A stretch of DNA of 64,000 nucleotides, from contig NZ_CP107841.1 of the NCBI RefSeq assembly GCF_036346855.1, positions 8,994,001 through 9,058,000 of the forward strand. Direction: 5' to 3'. Positions 28,156 through 36,800 of the stretch are shown one piece after another (positions within the stretch are counted from its first letter, which is position 1; every line of letters starts with the position of its first letter). The stretch comes from Streptomyces europaeiscabiei (GTDB lineage Bacteria > Actinomycetota > Actinomycetes > Streptomycetales > Streptomycetaceae). The translations under genes and the position numbers were made by a program. The notes under the pieces were generated by a model. The model was not told where the DNA came from. It searched no databases and saw only the letters and a program-made list of their open reading frames with translations.

Positions 28156-28225
28156 GCTGCAGCGGGCCCCAGTCACAGGTGAACGTTCGCCGACCCGTGC
28201 GGACGGGCGGGGCCGGGTGTGGTGC

Positions 28226-30262
28226 TCATTCCCGGTCCCGCCAAGGTTCGCAGGTCAGTGCCTCGTAGATCAGGGCGCGGAGTTCCTCGTCCTGGAGGAC
28301 CGCCCGGTAGTCGGCACGCGGCGAGAGGCGGTGGTCCTGGTCCCGGAGGAGGCGCAGGGCCGCTTCGATGGCGGGGGTGAGTGTGCGGAAGCGGATGAGT
28401 GTGCGCAGTGCTTCGCCGAACGGGCCGTACCACTGGCCACCGGCCGCGAACGCCAGGATCTCCTCCTCCAGGGTCGGCAGCGCCAACCCGGGGTCGCCTG
28501 TGATCGACCACAGGGCGATCGCCGCCTCCGTCCTGATCCAGCCCTCGGGGGCGGTCAGGGCGTGGCGCACCCGGTCCGTGTACGGCGCGGCCACGGCGCC
28601 GAAGGCGGTGAGGTGGCCGACCATGCCGCTGCGGGGCTCCTCGCCTTCGGCCGACAGGGTTTCGCCGACGGCCCGCAGCGCCTGTGCAGGGTCGTCGGCG
28701 CCGCCGATACGCCAGAGGGCCCAGTACAGCCACGGGTGATTGTTCGGAGGTTCGAGGGACATGCGCTCGCGCAGGACGGGCGCGGCGGAGGCGGCGGCAG
28801 GGCCCATGGCCACCAGGGCCTCGATGGCGGCGAACCCGCGGAAGGGGTGGCTCACGTAGGCCGTGACCTCCGGCAGGGCGGGCAGCGCGTCCGTCTCCCA
28901 GGCCTTGACGATCGCCAGGAGGTCGGTCGTCAGGACGCCGGGTGCGCCAGGGTCGTTCAGGTTGCGGCGGAGTTCCTCACATATCGACGGCAGCAGGGCC
29001 GCCGCGTGGGCGCGGAGCGGGCCCAGGACTTCCGCGATCTCGGGGCGACGGGGTTCGCCACTGCCGTAGCTCCCGCCGTCGAGTTCGTGGAACGGTGCGC
29101 AGAGCCGGTCGACGAGGCCGGGCAGAGCCCGTGGGTCGTGCATCCGGGTCAGTGCCCAGCAGGCGTGGTCGCTGACGGTGGCGTCGTTGAACTCCTCCTC
29201 GCCCGAGTCGTCCAGCAGACCGGCCAGTTGATCGGCGTACGCGGCGGCCCGGCGGCCCAGTATGCCGAGGAGGTGGGCCGCCCTGATGCGTACGGAGGGG
29301 TCCGGGTGGGGCAGCGCAGCGCCCGCGAGCGGCAGTACCGCGGGTTCCACGGACCGGCGGGAGATCAGCAGCAGGACGCAGCGGTCCAGCACGGTCCGCA
29401 GCAGATCGGCGTCCCCGGCGGGGTCCGCCGCCGAGGACAGCCGGGTCAGGAACCCCAACTCCTGGGCGGGTGTGTCGTCGAACAGATCGGCTGTCCAGTA
29501 CGCGACGGTCTCGCGGTCGAAGGGGTGCTCACTGTCCCGTTCGTACCAGACGGTCCCCCAACGAGACCGTGCGGCGGGGTCGGTGAGCGCCTCCACCAGC
29601 GGATCCAGCTCGCGGACCGGCACTTCGGTGTCCAGGCCCGCGTAGGCCTTCACGGCCGCGACCCGCAGGACGGGGTCGGGGTCCTTCAGCGACGCGTCCA
29701 GGACGGCACGGATCTCGGTGACCGTCGTGGTTTCGGCGCCGGGGGCCGCCGCGAGCCGGCCCAGCGCGAACAGCACCGGCAGCCGGACCGACAGGTCCCG
29801 CTCGGTCCGCCACCGCTCCAGGAGCCGACCGGGTCCGTCCGCCAGCGGGACGGCCTCGCGGCGTACCGCCGGATCGGGGTCGGCGAGCAGGGGCTGCACA
29901 GCCTGGTGGGCCTGGCGCCAGGCCTCGGCCCAGCCCGGGGCGACCGACTCGGGCGAAGCCGTCTCCGGCACCTCGGACAGGAACGCGAGCAGTTCCACGA
30001 GGGTCGCGCGGGCGCCCGTCCGGGGATCGGCGGCGAGCGCGACGACGAACGGCAGGGCGGCCGTGGCGACCGACGAGATACCGGGCCCCGACGCCCGAAG
30101 GCTGTCGAACAGCGCCCAGCAGTCGTCCTCGGTCGACTCCGGCCCCTTGCGGTACAGCCGGCGCAGAGCCCGGCGCACCTCCTTGGGCGGGACATCCGGA
30201 TCGATCGACTCCAGCCGGTCCCAGGGCACCGCGTCCAGTGTCTGCTCCGACAGCTCCGCCAC
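28226..30262 (-). CDS. Large HEAT-repeat protein
   Basis: 678 aa, GTG start at 30262. The sequence is an almost continuous series of two-helix HEAT-like units, for example LKDPDPVLRVAAVKAYAGL, HPDPSVRIRAAHLLGILG, PEGWIRTEAAIALWSITGD and AFAAGGQWYGPFGEALRTL. No enzymatic motif, signal peptide or membrane segment. HEAT solenoids bind proteins or nucleic acids; the partner is unknown. It is oriented against sdhB and away from olsB. Confidence 0.8.
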   Translation of the reverse strand: MAELSEQTLDAVPWDRLESIDPDVPPKEVRRALRRLYRKGPESTEDDCWALFDSLRASGPGISSVATAALPFVVALAADPRTGARATLVELLAFLSEVPETASPESVAPGWAEAWRQAHQAVQPLLADPDPAVRREAVPLADGPGRLLERWRTERDLSVRLPVLFALGRLAAAPGAETTTVTEIRAVLDASLKDPDPVLRVAAVKAYAGLDTEVPVRELDPLVEALTDPAARSRWGTVWYERDSEHPFDRETVAYWTADLFDDTPAQELGFLTRLSSAADPAGDADLLRTVLDRCVLLLISRRSVEPAVLPLAGAALPHPDPSVRIRAAHLLGILGRRAAAYADQLAGLLDDSGEEEFNDATVSDHACWALTRMHDPRALPGLVDRLCAPFHELDGGSYGSGEPRRPEIAEVLGPLRAHAAALLPSICEELRRNLNDPGAPGVLTTDLLAIVKAWETDALPALPEVTAYVSHPFRGFAAIEALVAMGPAAASAAPVLRERMSLEPPNNHPWLYWALWRIGGADDPAQALRAVGETLSAEGEEPRSGMVGHLTAFGAVAAPYTDRVRHALTAPEGWIRTEAAIALWSITGDPGLALPTLEEEILAFAAGGQWYGPFGEALRTLIRFRTLTPAIEAALRLLRDQDHRLSPRADYRAVLQDEELRALIYEALTCEPWRDRE

Positions 30263-30537
30263 CTGTACACCCCGTTCGTCGATCGGTCCGTCGAAGAGAC
30301 GGCCTTCCGGGCCGGGAGGTTGCCCCCGCTCACGGGCCGGTCACCGCCAGGCCACCCGCGCGTCGACGGAGTCGGACGCCCCGGACACCTGGTCCGAGCC
30401 GTTCAACGTCCTTACATCCGGGCTCTCGCAACCGGTCACACGCGTGTCAGTCAACGTCGGAAGAACTAGGGCGGCGGACCGCACGTCCCCAGGTCCGCCC
30501 CTGACGCCGCCGAGCCGGCCCGTGACCAGGAGATGCC

Positions 30538-31308
30538 ATGACCGCCTCCACCCTCGACAGCCTGCCCCAGTCGACGGCCCCCATCCGCTACACCGTCACC
30601 CTGGCCCGCAGCGAGGAGGACGTCCGTGCCGCTCAGCGGCTGCGGCACGACGTGTTCGCCGGGGAGATGGGCGCCCTGCCGGCCGGCTCGCAGCCGGGGC
30701 TCGACGTCGACCCGTTCGACGCGTACTGCGACCACCTGCTCGTCCGGGAGACGCTGACCGGACAGGTCGTCGGGACCTACCGGCTGCTGCCGCCCGAGCG
30801 GGCCGCCGTCGCCGGACGGCTGTACTCCGAGGGCGAGTTCGACCTCACCCGCATCGACGCCATCCGGCCCGGCCTCGTCGAGGTCGGCCGCTCCTGTGTC
30901 CACCCCGACCACCGGGACGGCGCGGTCATCGGCCTCATCTGGGCGGGCATCGCCCGCTACATGCTCGACCGGGGTCACGAGTGGCTGGCCGGCTGCTGCT
31001 CCATCCCGCTCGCCGACGGCGGGGCTCTCGCCGCGGCTGCCTGGGACCGGGTGCGGGACAAGCACCTTGCGCCGCAGGAGTACCGGGTACGGCCGCTGCT
31101 GCCCTGGATCCCGAAGGGCGAGGCCCCGGTCGGCCGTACGGAACTGCCCCCGCTGCTGCGCGGCTATCTGCGGCTCGGCGCATGGGTGTGCGGCGAGCCC
31201 GCGTACGACCCGGACTTCGGCGTCGCGGACCTGTACGTGCTGCTGTCGATGCGCCGGGTCGACGCCCGCTACCTGCGGCACTTCCTCTCGCTCGTCCCGG
31301 CGGCGTGA
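30538..31308 (+). CDS. olsB: L-ornithine N-acyltransferase (OlsB-like)
   Basis: 256 aa, an acyl-ACP-dependent GNAT of the OlsB/haemolysin group. Characteristic segments: RLRHDVFAGEMGA (about 34-46), DPFDAYCDHLLV, VGTYRLLPP, LVEVGRSCVHPDHRDG (about 113-128) and GCCSIPL. OlsB attaches a 3-hydroxyacyl chain to ornithine, giving lyso-ornithine lipid. The next gene, 4 nt downstream, is the second acyltransferase of the pathway. Ornithine lipids replace phospholipids when phosphate is scarce; a PHO-box was not identified here. Confidence 0.85.
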   Translation: MTASTLDSLPQSTAPIRYTVTLARSEEDVRAAQRLRHDVFAGEMGALPAGSQPGLDVDPFDAYCDHLLVRETLTGQVVGTYRLLPPERAAVAGRLYSEGEFDLTRIDAIRPGLVEVGRSCVHPDHRDGAVIGLIWAGIARYMLDRGHEWLAGCCSIPLADGGALAAAAWDRVRDKHLAPQEYRVRPLLPWIPKGEAPVGRTELPPLLRGYLRLGAWVCGEPAYDPDFGVADLYVLLSMRRVDARYLRHFLSLVPAA

Positions 31309-31312
31309 CCCG

Positions 31313-32218
31313 ATGAGCGTGTGGCTGCCCAGCGCGCCCTGCAGCCCGCGGGCGTGCGTGGCGGCGACCGTGCCGGTCGTCGCCGTGCCGCGCGCCGTCG
31401 CGCGGTTCGTGGCGGTCGTGGCCCTGGTCGTCGTCGGGGTCATGGTGAGCCTCGTCGGCCTGCGGCTGCCGGCCGGCGTGGTGCGGCGGTGGAGCCGGTG
31501 GGTCGTGCGGGCCTCGGGGGTCCGGGTACGGATCTCCGGCGTCGCCCCGCCCACCGGCGGACTGCTGCTCGTCGCCAACCACGTCTCCTGGCTGGACATA
31601 CCGCTGCTCGGCGCGGTCCGTCCCGCGCGGATGCTCGCCAAGTCGGACATTCGCGGGTGGCCGGTGACAGGCGCTCTCATCGCGCGGAGCGGGGTGCTGT
31701 TCATCGAGCGGGACCGCATCCGCGCGCTGCCGGAGACGGTCGCCCGCATCGTCGACGCCCTGCGCGGTGGTGCGGCCGTCGTCGCCTTCCCCGAGGGGAG
31801 CACCTGGTGCGGCCGCGCGCAGGGCCGCTTCCGGCGGGCCGTGTTCCAGGCCGCGCTCGACGCCGACGTGCCCGTGCAGCCGGTGCGCGTCCGCTACCGT
31901 TCCACCGCGGGCGGGGCGAGCACCACGCCCGCCTACGTCGGGGACGACCCGCTGCTCGCGTCGGTGTGGCGGGTGGTGTCGGCGCACGGCGTCGTCGCGG
32001 AGGTGGAGGTACGGCCCGTCATCGCCCCGGCCGGCCACCTCGACCGGCGGGCCCTGGCACAGGCCGCGCAGACGGCGGTGATCGACGTGGCCGCCATGGT
32101 CGAGCACATGCCGGATGCGCGCGGCGGTTGCCGGGGCGGACGGCCGAGCTCCGCGGCCGGGTTCCCACCGAGGCCCGCGACGGAGATCGGCACCGGCCCT
32201 CGACCGGGGATCGGATGA
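31313..32218 (+). CDS. olsA: 1-acyl-sn-glycerol-3-phosphate/lyso-ornithine lipid acyltransferase (OlsA-like)
   Basis: 301 aa. N-terminal membrane helix at about 28-52 (VARFVAVVALVVVGVMVSLVG), then a PlsC domain with the catalytic NHVSWLD (HX4D) at about 88-94 and FPEGST at about 160-165. It would add the second acyl chain to lyso-ornithine lipid. Paired with OlsB, 4-nt gap. The last 30 residues are low-complexity Gly/Arg/Pro and end just before a 47-bp repeat array, so the C-terminus may have been altered by the repeat. Confidence 0.82.
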   Translation: MSVWLPSAPCSPRACVAATVPVVAVPRAVARFVAVVALVVVGVMVSLVGLRLPAGVVRRWSRWVVRASGVRVRISGVAPPTGGLLLVANHVSWLDIPLLGAVRPARMLAKSDIRGWPVTGALIARSGVLFIERDRIRALPETVARIVDALRGGAAVVAFPEGSTWCGRAQGRFRRAVFQAALDADVPVQPVRVRYRSTAGGASTTPAYVGDDPLLASVWRVVSAHGVVAEVEVRPVIAPAGHLDRRALAQAAQTAVIDVAAMVEHMPDARGGCRGGRPSSAAGFPPRPATEIGTGPRPGIG

Positions 32219-32257
32219 GGCCCGCGACGGGTACCTTCCTCGGCTTGCGGGTGGTGC

Positions 32258-32567
32258 GAGCCGAGGGCCGCGGCGGGGATCTGTTTCAGCCTGTGGTTGA
32301 GGACGAGCCGAGGGCTGCGGCGGGGATCTGTCTCAGCCTGTGGTTGAGGACGAGCCGAGGGCTGCGGCGGGGATCTGTCTCAGCCTGTGGTTGAGGACGA
32401 GCCGAGGGCTGTGACGGGGATCTGCCTCAGCCTGTGGTTGAGGACGAGCCGAGGGCCGCGGCGGGGATCTGCCTCAGCCTGTGGTTGAGGACGAGCCGAG
32501 GGCTGTGACGGGGATCTGCCTCAGCCTGTGGCTGAGGACGAGCCGAGGGCCGCGAGAAGACCGGCTT
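32258..32567. repeat. Six-copy 47-bp tandem array
   Basis: Copies start at 32287, 32334, 32381, 32428, 32475 and 32522, an exact 47-bp period, with a half copy from 32258. Each contains CAGCCTGTGGTTGAGGACGA. Copies 2-6 can fold a CTCAGCC-TGT-GGTTGAG stem, with one G-T wobble in copies 2-5. In copy 6 the wobble T is C, which makes the stem fully complementary. The array lies between olsA and the convergent LLM gene. Confidence 0.93.
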
Positions 32568-32585
32568 CAGTCTGCGAACAGGGGA

Positions 32586-33593
32586 TCAGGTGAGGCCCGC
32601 GAGCCGGGACAGCCTTCGGTAGGAGTCCAGCAGGGCCTCGCGGTCGTACGTGCTCGTCGTGACCAGGACCTCCTGGGCACCCGTCTCCGTGATCACCGAC
32701 TCCAGTTCCTGCGCGACCTGCTCCTCGGTGCCGTACACGTGCCCGGTCAGGCCGGATTCGTAGAAGCCCCGCTCCTTGGCCGTCATCGTGCGCCGCTCGA
32801 CCTCCTCCGCCGGGGCGAGCGGCGGGAACGTGCCGTGGGTGCGGGAGTACGCCATGGCCCAGGCCTCCGGGAGGAGGAGGCGGCGGGCGTGCTCCGGTGT
32901 GTCTGCGACGGCGATCGTGCCGGAGACGACGACGTACGGCTCCGCCGCCCAGGCGGACGGGCGGAACCCGGCGCGGTAGCGGTCGATGCCCTGCCGCATC
33001 CTGTCGCGGTTGCGGAGGTCGCCGATCACCATCGGCAGGCCCGCCCGCGCGGCGATCTCGGCGCCCTCGCCCATCGCGAGCACGAACGGGGGTACGACCA
33101 GGCCCTCCGGGGGACGCGCGTGCACCCCGGTCGGGGAGGTGCCGCCGAACCAGCCGAGCAGTTCGTCGAGCTGTCCCGCGAAGTCGGCGGTGTCGGCGGC
33201 ATCCTTGTCCCGGCCCAGCGCCCTGCGCACACCGTCCGTGAAGCCGACGGAACGGCCGAGCCCCATGTCGATCCGCCCCGGGAACAGCGACTCCAGCACG
33301 CCGAACTGCTCGGCCACCACCAGCGGGCGGTGGTTGGGCAGCATCACACCGCCGGTGCCCACCCGGATGGTGTGCGTGGCCGCGGCGACGGCTGCCGCCA
33401 GCACGGTGGGGGCGGAGCCGGCGACCCCCGGTACGCCGTGGTGCTCCGACACCCAGAAGCGGTGGAAGCCGAGCTCTTCCGTTTCGCGCGCCAGTTCCAC
33501 GGTGTCCCGCAGGGCCTCGGGGGCGGGGTGGCCCTCGCGGGTGCGGGAGCGGTCGAGGACGGAGAAGCGGGTGGAGGAGAGGGCCGGGGTCAT
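32586..33593 (-). CDS. LLM-class flavin-dependent oxidoreductase
   Basis: 335 aa from the ATG at 33593. Bacterial luciferase-like TIM barrel (MsnO8/YhbW-like group): FWVSEHHGVPGVAGSAP (about 48-64), TIRVGTGGVMLPNHRPLVVAEQFGVLE, then FPGRIDMGLGRSVGFTDG. It would use FMNH2 or F420-type reduced flavin with an unknown substrate. The sequence is complete. No clear Shine-Dalgarno sequence; the upstream side holds the nested inverted repeats at 33653-33793. Confidence 0.88.
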   Translation of the reverse strand: MTPALSSTRFSVLDRSRTREGHPAPEALRDTVELARETEELGFHRFWVSEHHGVPGVAGSAPTVLAAAVAAATHTIRVGTGGVMLPNHRPLVVAEQFGVLESLFPGRIDMGLGRSVGFTDGVRRALGRDKDAADTADFAGQLDELLGWFGGTSPTGVHARPPEGLVVPPFVLAMGEGAEIAARAGLPMVIGDLRNRDRMRQGIDRYRAGFRPSAWAAEPYVVVSGTIAVADTPEHARRLLLPEAWAMAYSRTHGTFPPLAPAEEVERRTMTAKERGFYESGLTGHVYGTEEQVAQELESVITETGAQEVLVTTSTYDREALLDSYRRLSRLAGLT

Positions 33594-33652
33594 ATGGGGT
33601 TCAACGCTCTGGGGGTGGGGGGATTCCCGGACGTCGCGGGCTGCGCGTGCGT

Positions 33653-33793
33653 GGGGCTTCTCGCGCAGTTCCCCGCGCCCCTGAAGTGCAAGGGGCTGCG
33701 CCCCTTGCACTTCCCTCTCCGCGTCGGCGCTGCTTTTCGGCGCGAGAGGGCCGTAGGCCCTCAAGGGGCGCGGGGAACTGCGCGAGAAGCCCC
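33653..33793. repeat. Nested inverted repeat made of dispersed-repeat copies E and F
   Basis: A 30-bp perfect inverted repeat (33653-33682 with 33764-33793) whose arms each carry one dispersed-repeat core. Between the arms are two more hairpins: 33683-33713 (13-bp arms GAAGTGCAAGGGG, loop CTGCG) and 33746-33762 (GAGGGCC-GTA-GGCCCTC). It fills the 300 nt between the LLM gene start and the end of the GH43 gene. Confidence 0.92.
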
Positions 33794-33833
33794 ACCGGCC
33801 CGCAGATGACCACGCACCGCCCACCCACCAAAG

Positions 33834-33868
33834 CGAACCGCGCCCGGAAGGAATCCGGGCGCGGTTCG
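33834..33868 (-). terminator. Terminator of the GH43 gene
   Basis: 14-bp stem CGAACCGCGCCCGG with its complement and a 7-nt loop, 26 nt past the stop codon of the minus-strand gene. Confidence 0.75.
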
Positions 33869-33893
33869 GTTCAGGTGTCGCTAGAGCTCGGTG

Positions 33894-36800
33894 TTACTTG
33901 CGGCCGATGGTGATGCCCTTCGTCTTCGCGGCCGTGTTGTTCTCGTAGACGACCGTGCCGGTGGACTTCTTCCAGATCTTGATCTTGAAGGTGTCCGGGC
34001 CGTCGGTGGCCGTGACGCGGAAGAGGTAGCCGCCCTTGCCGTTGACCGTGCCGTAGCCCTGGTAGACGGCCTTGGAACCGGTGACCACGAGCCAGTCGGA
34101 GCTGGTTGAGCGGAACTTCAGCTTGGCCCCGGCGAAGTCGAGCGAGACCTTCCCGGACGGCGTGGTGTCGCTCTTGCCGTACTTGGCGGTGAAGGAGAAG
34201 TCCGCCGTGCCGGTCAGCTTCGGGCCTGCCGGGAACGCCCCGGCGGGTGAGGTGAAGCTGCCGTCACCGGTCGCGGAACCGGCGCTCCGGTCGAAGACGA
34301 CCAGCTCGGGGATCGTGCTGCTCGCCGTGGCGCCGTCGTCGTCGGTGACGGTGATCACCGGGGCGAAGATGCCGGCCGTGCGGTAGGTGTGCTCGGCCTT
34401 GCAACTGCCGGTCGTGACCTTGCCGGCCGTCGGCTTGCCGCCGTCCTTCCAGTCGATCTCGCAGGTGTGCCCGTCGCCGGTGCCCGGGTCGGTGAACTTG
34501 ACCCTGACCCTGGTGACCTTGCCCGTTTCCGAGGTCTTCCGGCTGGTCACCGAGGTGATCTCCGGGGCCGCGTTGGTGACGGTGACGGTGGCAGTGTCGG
34601 TGCTGCGGCCGCCGGTGAGGGTGACCTCGTAGCTGCCGTTGTCGGTGCAGGTGATCGTGGTCTTCGCGGACTTGGCGTCGGCGAAGGTACAGAGTGCGCC
34701 CTTCTCGGCCGTCCACTGGGCGGTGCCCGCGCCGGAGACCGTGCCGTTCAGCTGGATCTTGGCGCCTTCCTTGCCGGAGACGTCCGCGCCGGCCCGGGCG
34801 ATGGTGACCGGGTCGATGCTCTCCAGGGTGGGGACGACCTTCTTCATCAGGCCGTCGGCGTCGAACTCCAGCTTGTCGATGGTGGTTTCGCGGTGGGTGC
34901 CGTCTCCGCCGGGGATGGCGAAGCGGTGGTAGGCGATGTACCAGTCGTCGGTGCCCGGGACATGGACCACCGAGTGGTGGCCGGGGCCCTTGATGCCGAG
35001 CGAGAGGTCCTTCTCCAGGATCACGCCCCGCTTGGTCCAGGGACCGGTGGGCGAGGAGCCGGTGGCGTAGGCGACCCGGTAGTTCTCGTCACGTGTGTCG
35101 TTCTCCGACCACATGAAGTAGTAGGTGCCCTTGCGCTTGATGACGAAGGTGCCCTCGTTGTAGCCGCTCGGCGTGATGTCGGTGACCTTCGAGGAGTCGA
35201 AGGAGACCATGTCGTCGTTGAGCGGGACGACGTAGGCGCGGCCGTTGCCCCAGTAGAGGTACGACGTGCCGTCGTCGTCGGTGAAGACCGCCGGGTCGAT
35301 CATCTGGCCCGCGCGGTCACCGACCTTCAGCAGCGGCTTGCCCAGGGCGTCCTTGAACGGGCCGGTGGGCGAGTCGGAGACCGCGACACCGATGTTCGCG
35401 TCGGCGCAGAAGTAGAAGTAGTACTTGCCGTTCTTCTCCTCCATCGCCGGCGCCCAGGCCCTGCTGTCCGCCCAGGAGACGTCCGGACCGAGGTCCAGGA
35501 TGACGCCGTGGTCCTTCCAGTTGACCAGGTCCTTGGAGGAGTACGCCTTGAACTTCGTACCGCTCCAGCCCTCGAAGCCGTCGGTGGTCGGGTAGATGTA
35601 GAAGGTGTCACCGAAGCGGACGATGTTCGGGTCCGCGTTGAGGCCGGGCAGGACCGGGCTCTTCAGCTCCCGGGCCGACACCGTCCAGGTGCGCTTCTTG
35701 CCGTCCGAACCGGTCACCTCGTACTTCACCGGCTTGCTGAAGTTCTGCACGCTGCCGGAGGCGGGGCTGATCGTCGCGCCGTGGGCGAGGGTGAACTCCG
35801 GTGCCAGCTTGGTGAGATCGGTGCCCGGCTTCATCGGCAGGGTGACGCGGCTGTCGGCGTCGTCGATGATCGCGTCGGTCTTCTGCGCCGGGTGGGTCAC
35901 CTTGGCGATGCCCGTGGTGTTGCCGCTGATCTCCAGGACCTCGGCGGCCGTCAGGGCCCGGTTGTAGATCCGGAAGTCGTCGACCTCACCGCCGAAGTAC
36001 GGGTCGGGGGAGTACATGGACCGGCCGATGTAGCCGCTGTAGTCCTTGTTCGCGTCGTACAGCTCGGACGGCTTGACGATCACGTCGGTGGCGCGGGACA
36101 CCTCGATGCCGTCCACGTAGAGGACCGCCGTCTTGGAGCCGCTGTCGATGGTGACGGTGACGTGCTGCCACTCGCCGACGGTGAGCCGGGCGCCCGACAG
36201 CTTCTTCTCCGCGCCCCAACTCGCCGCCGTGATGGCCGAGTAGAGGGACGAGGAACCGTTCGAGGGGCTGGCGAACAGGTACTTGTTGCTGTCCGGGCCG
36301 AGGCCGAACAGCCACTGCCAGTTGTCGCCGCCCTTCCACTTCGCGTACGTGGAGACGGTGACGCTGTCGGCGTTCTTCAGCACGCCGCCCGGGATCTTGA
36401 CGTACGGCGAGCTGGAGCCGCTGTTGCCGCCGGACATCTTGAACGAGCCGCCGTCGACGCCGGTCCCGAAGTCGGGCGTACGGACGTAGGTGCCGTGGTA
36501 GCCGTGACCGCTGGAGTCACGCGTGATGTTGCCGCCGGTCTCGTCGAAGCCGTAGTGCAGGAGCAGGTCGGCCGGGACGTCCGGGCCCTCGGCGGAGACC
36601 GTGACCTCGGCGCTGACCTCGATCGCCGCGTCGCCCGGCAGGTCGCCCTTCACCGTGAAGGTGCCGGCCTGCGCGTACTTCGAGGCGTCCACGTCCTCCC
36701 AGGTGACCGCGACGGGCCGCTTGGCGCCGTCGGCGAACTCCGCGATGACGGTGGCCGGCAGGACCGGGGCGTCACCGATGCGCGTCTTGACCTTGACGTC

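Noticed and set aside
32258..32567. CRISPR array
   Set aside because: Units are contiguous with no unique spacers, and no cas gene is near.
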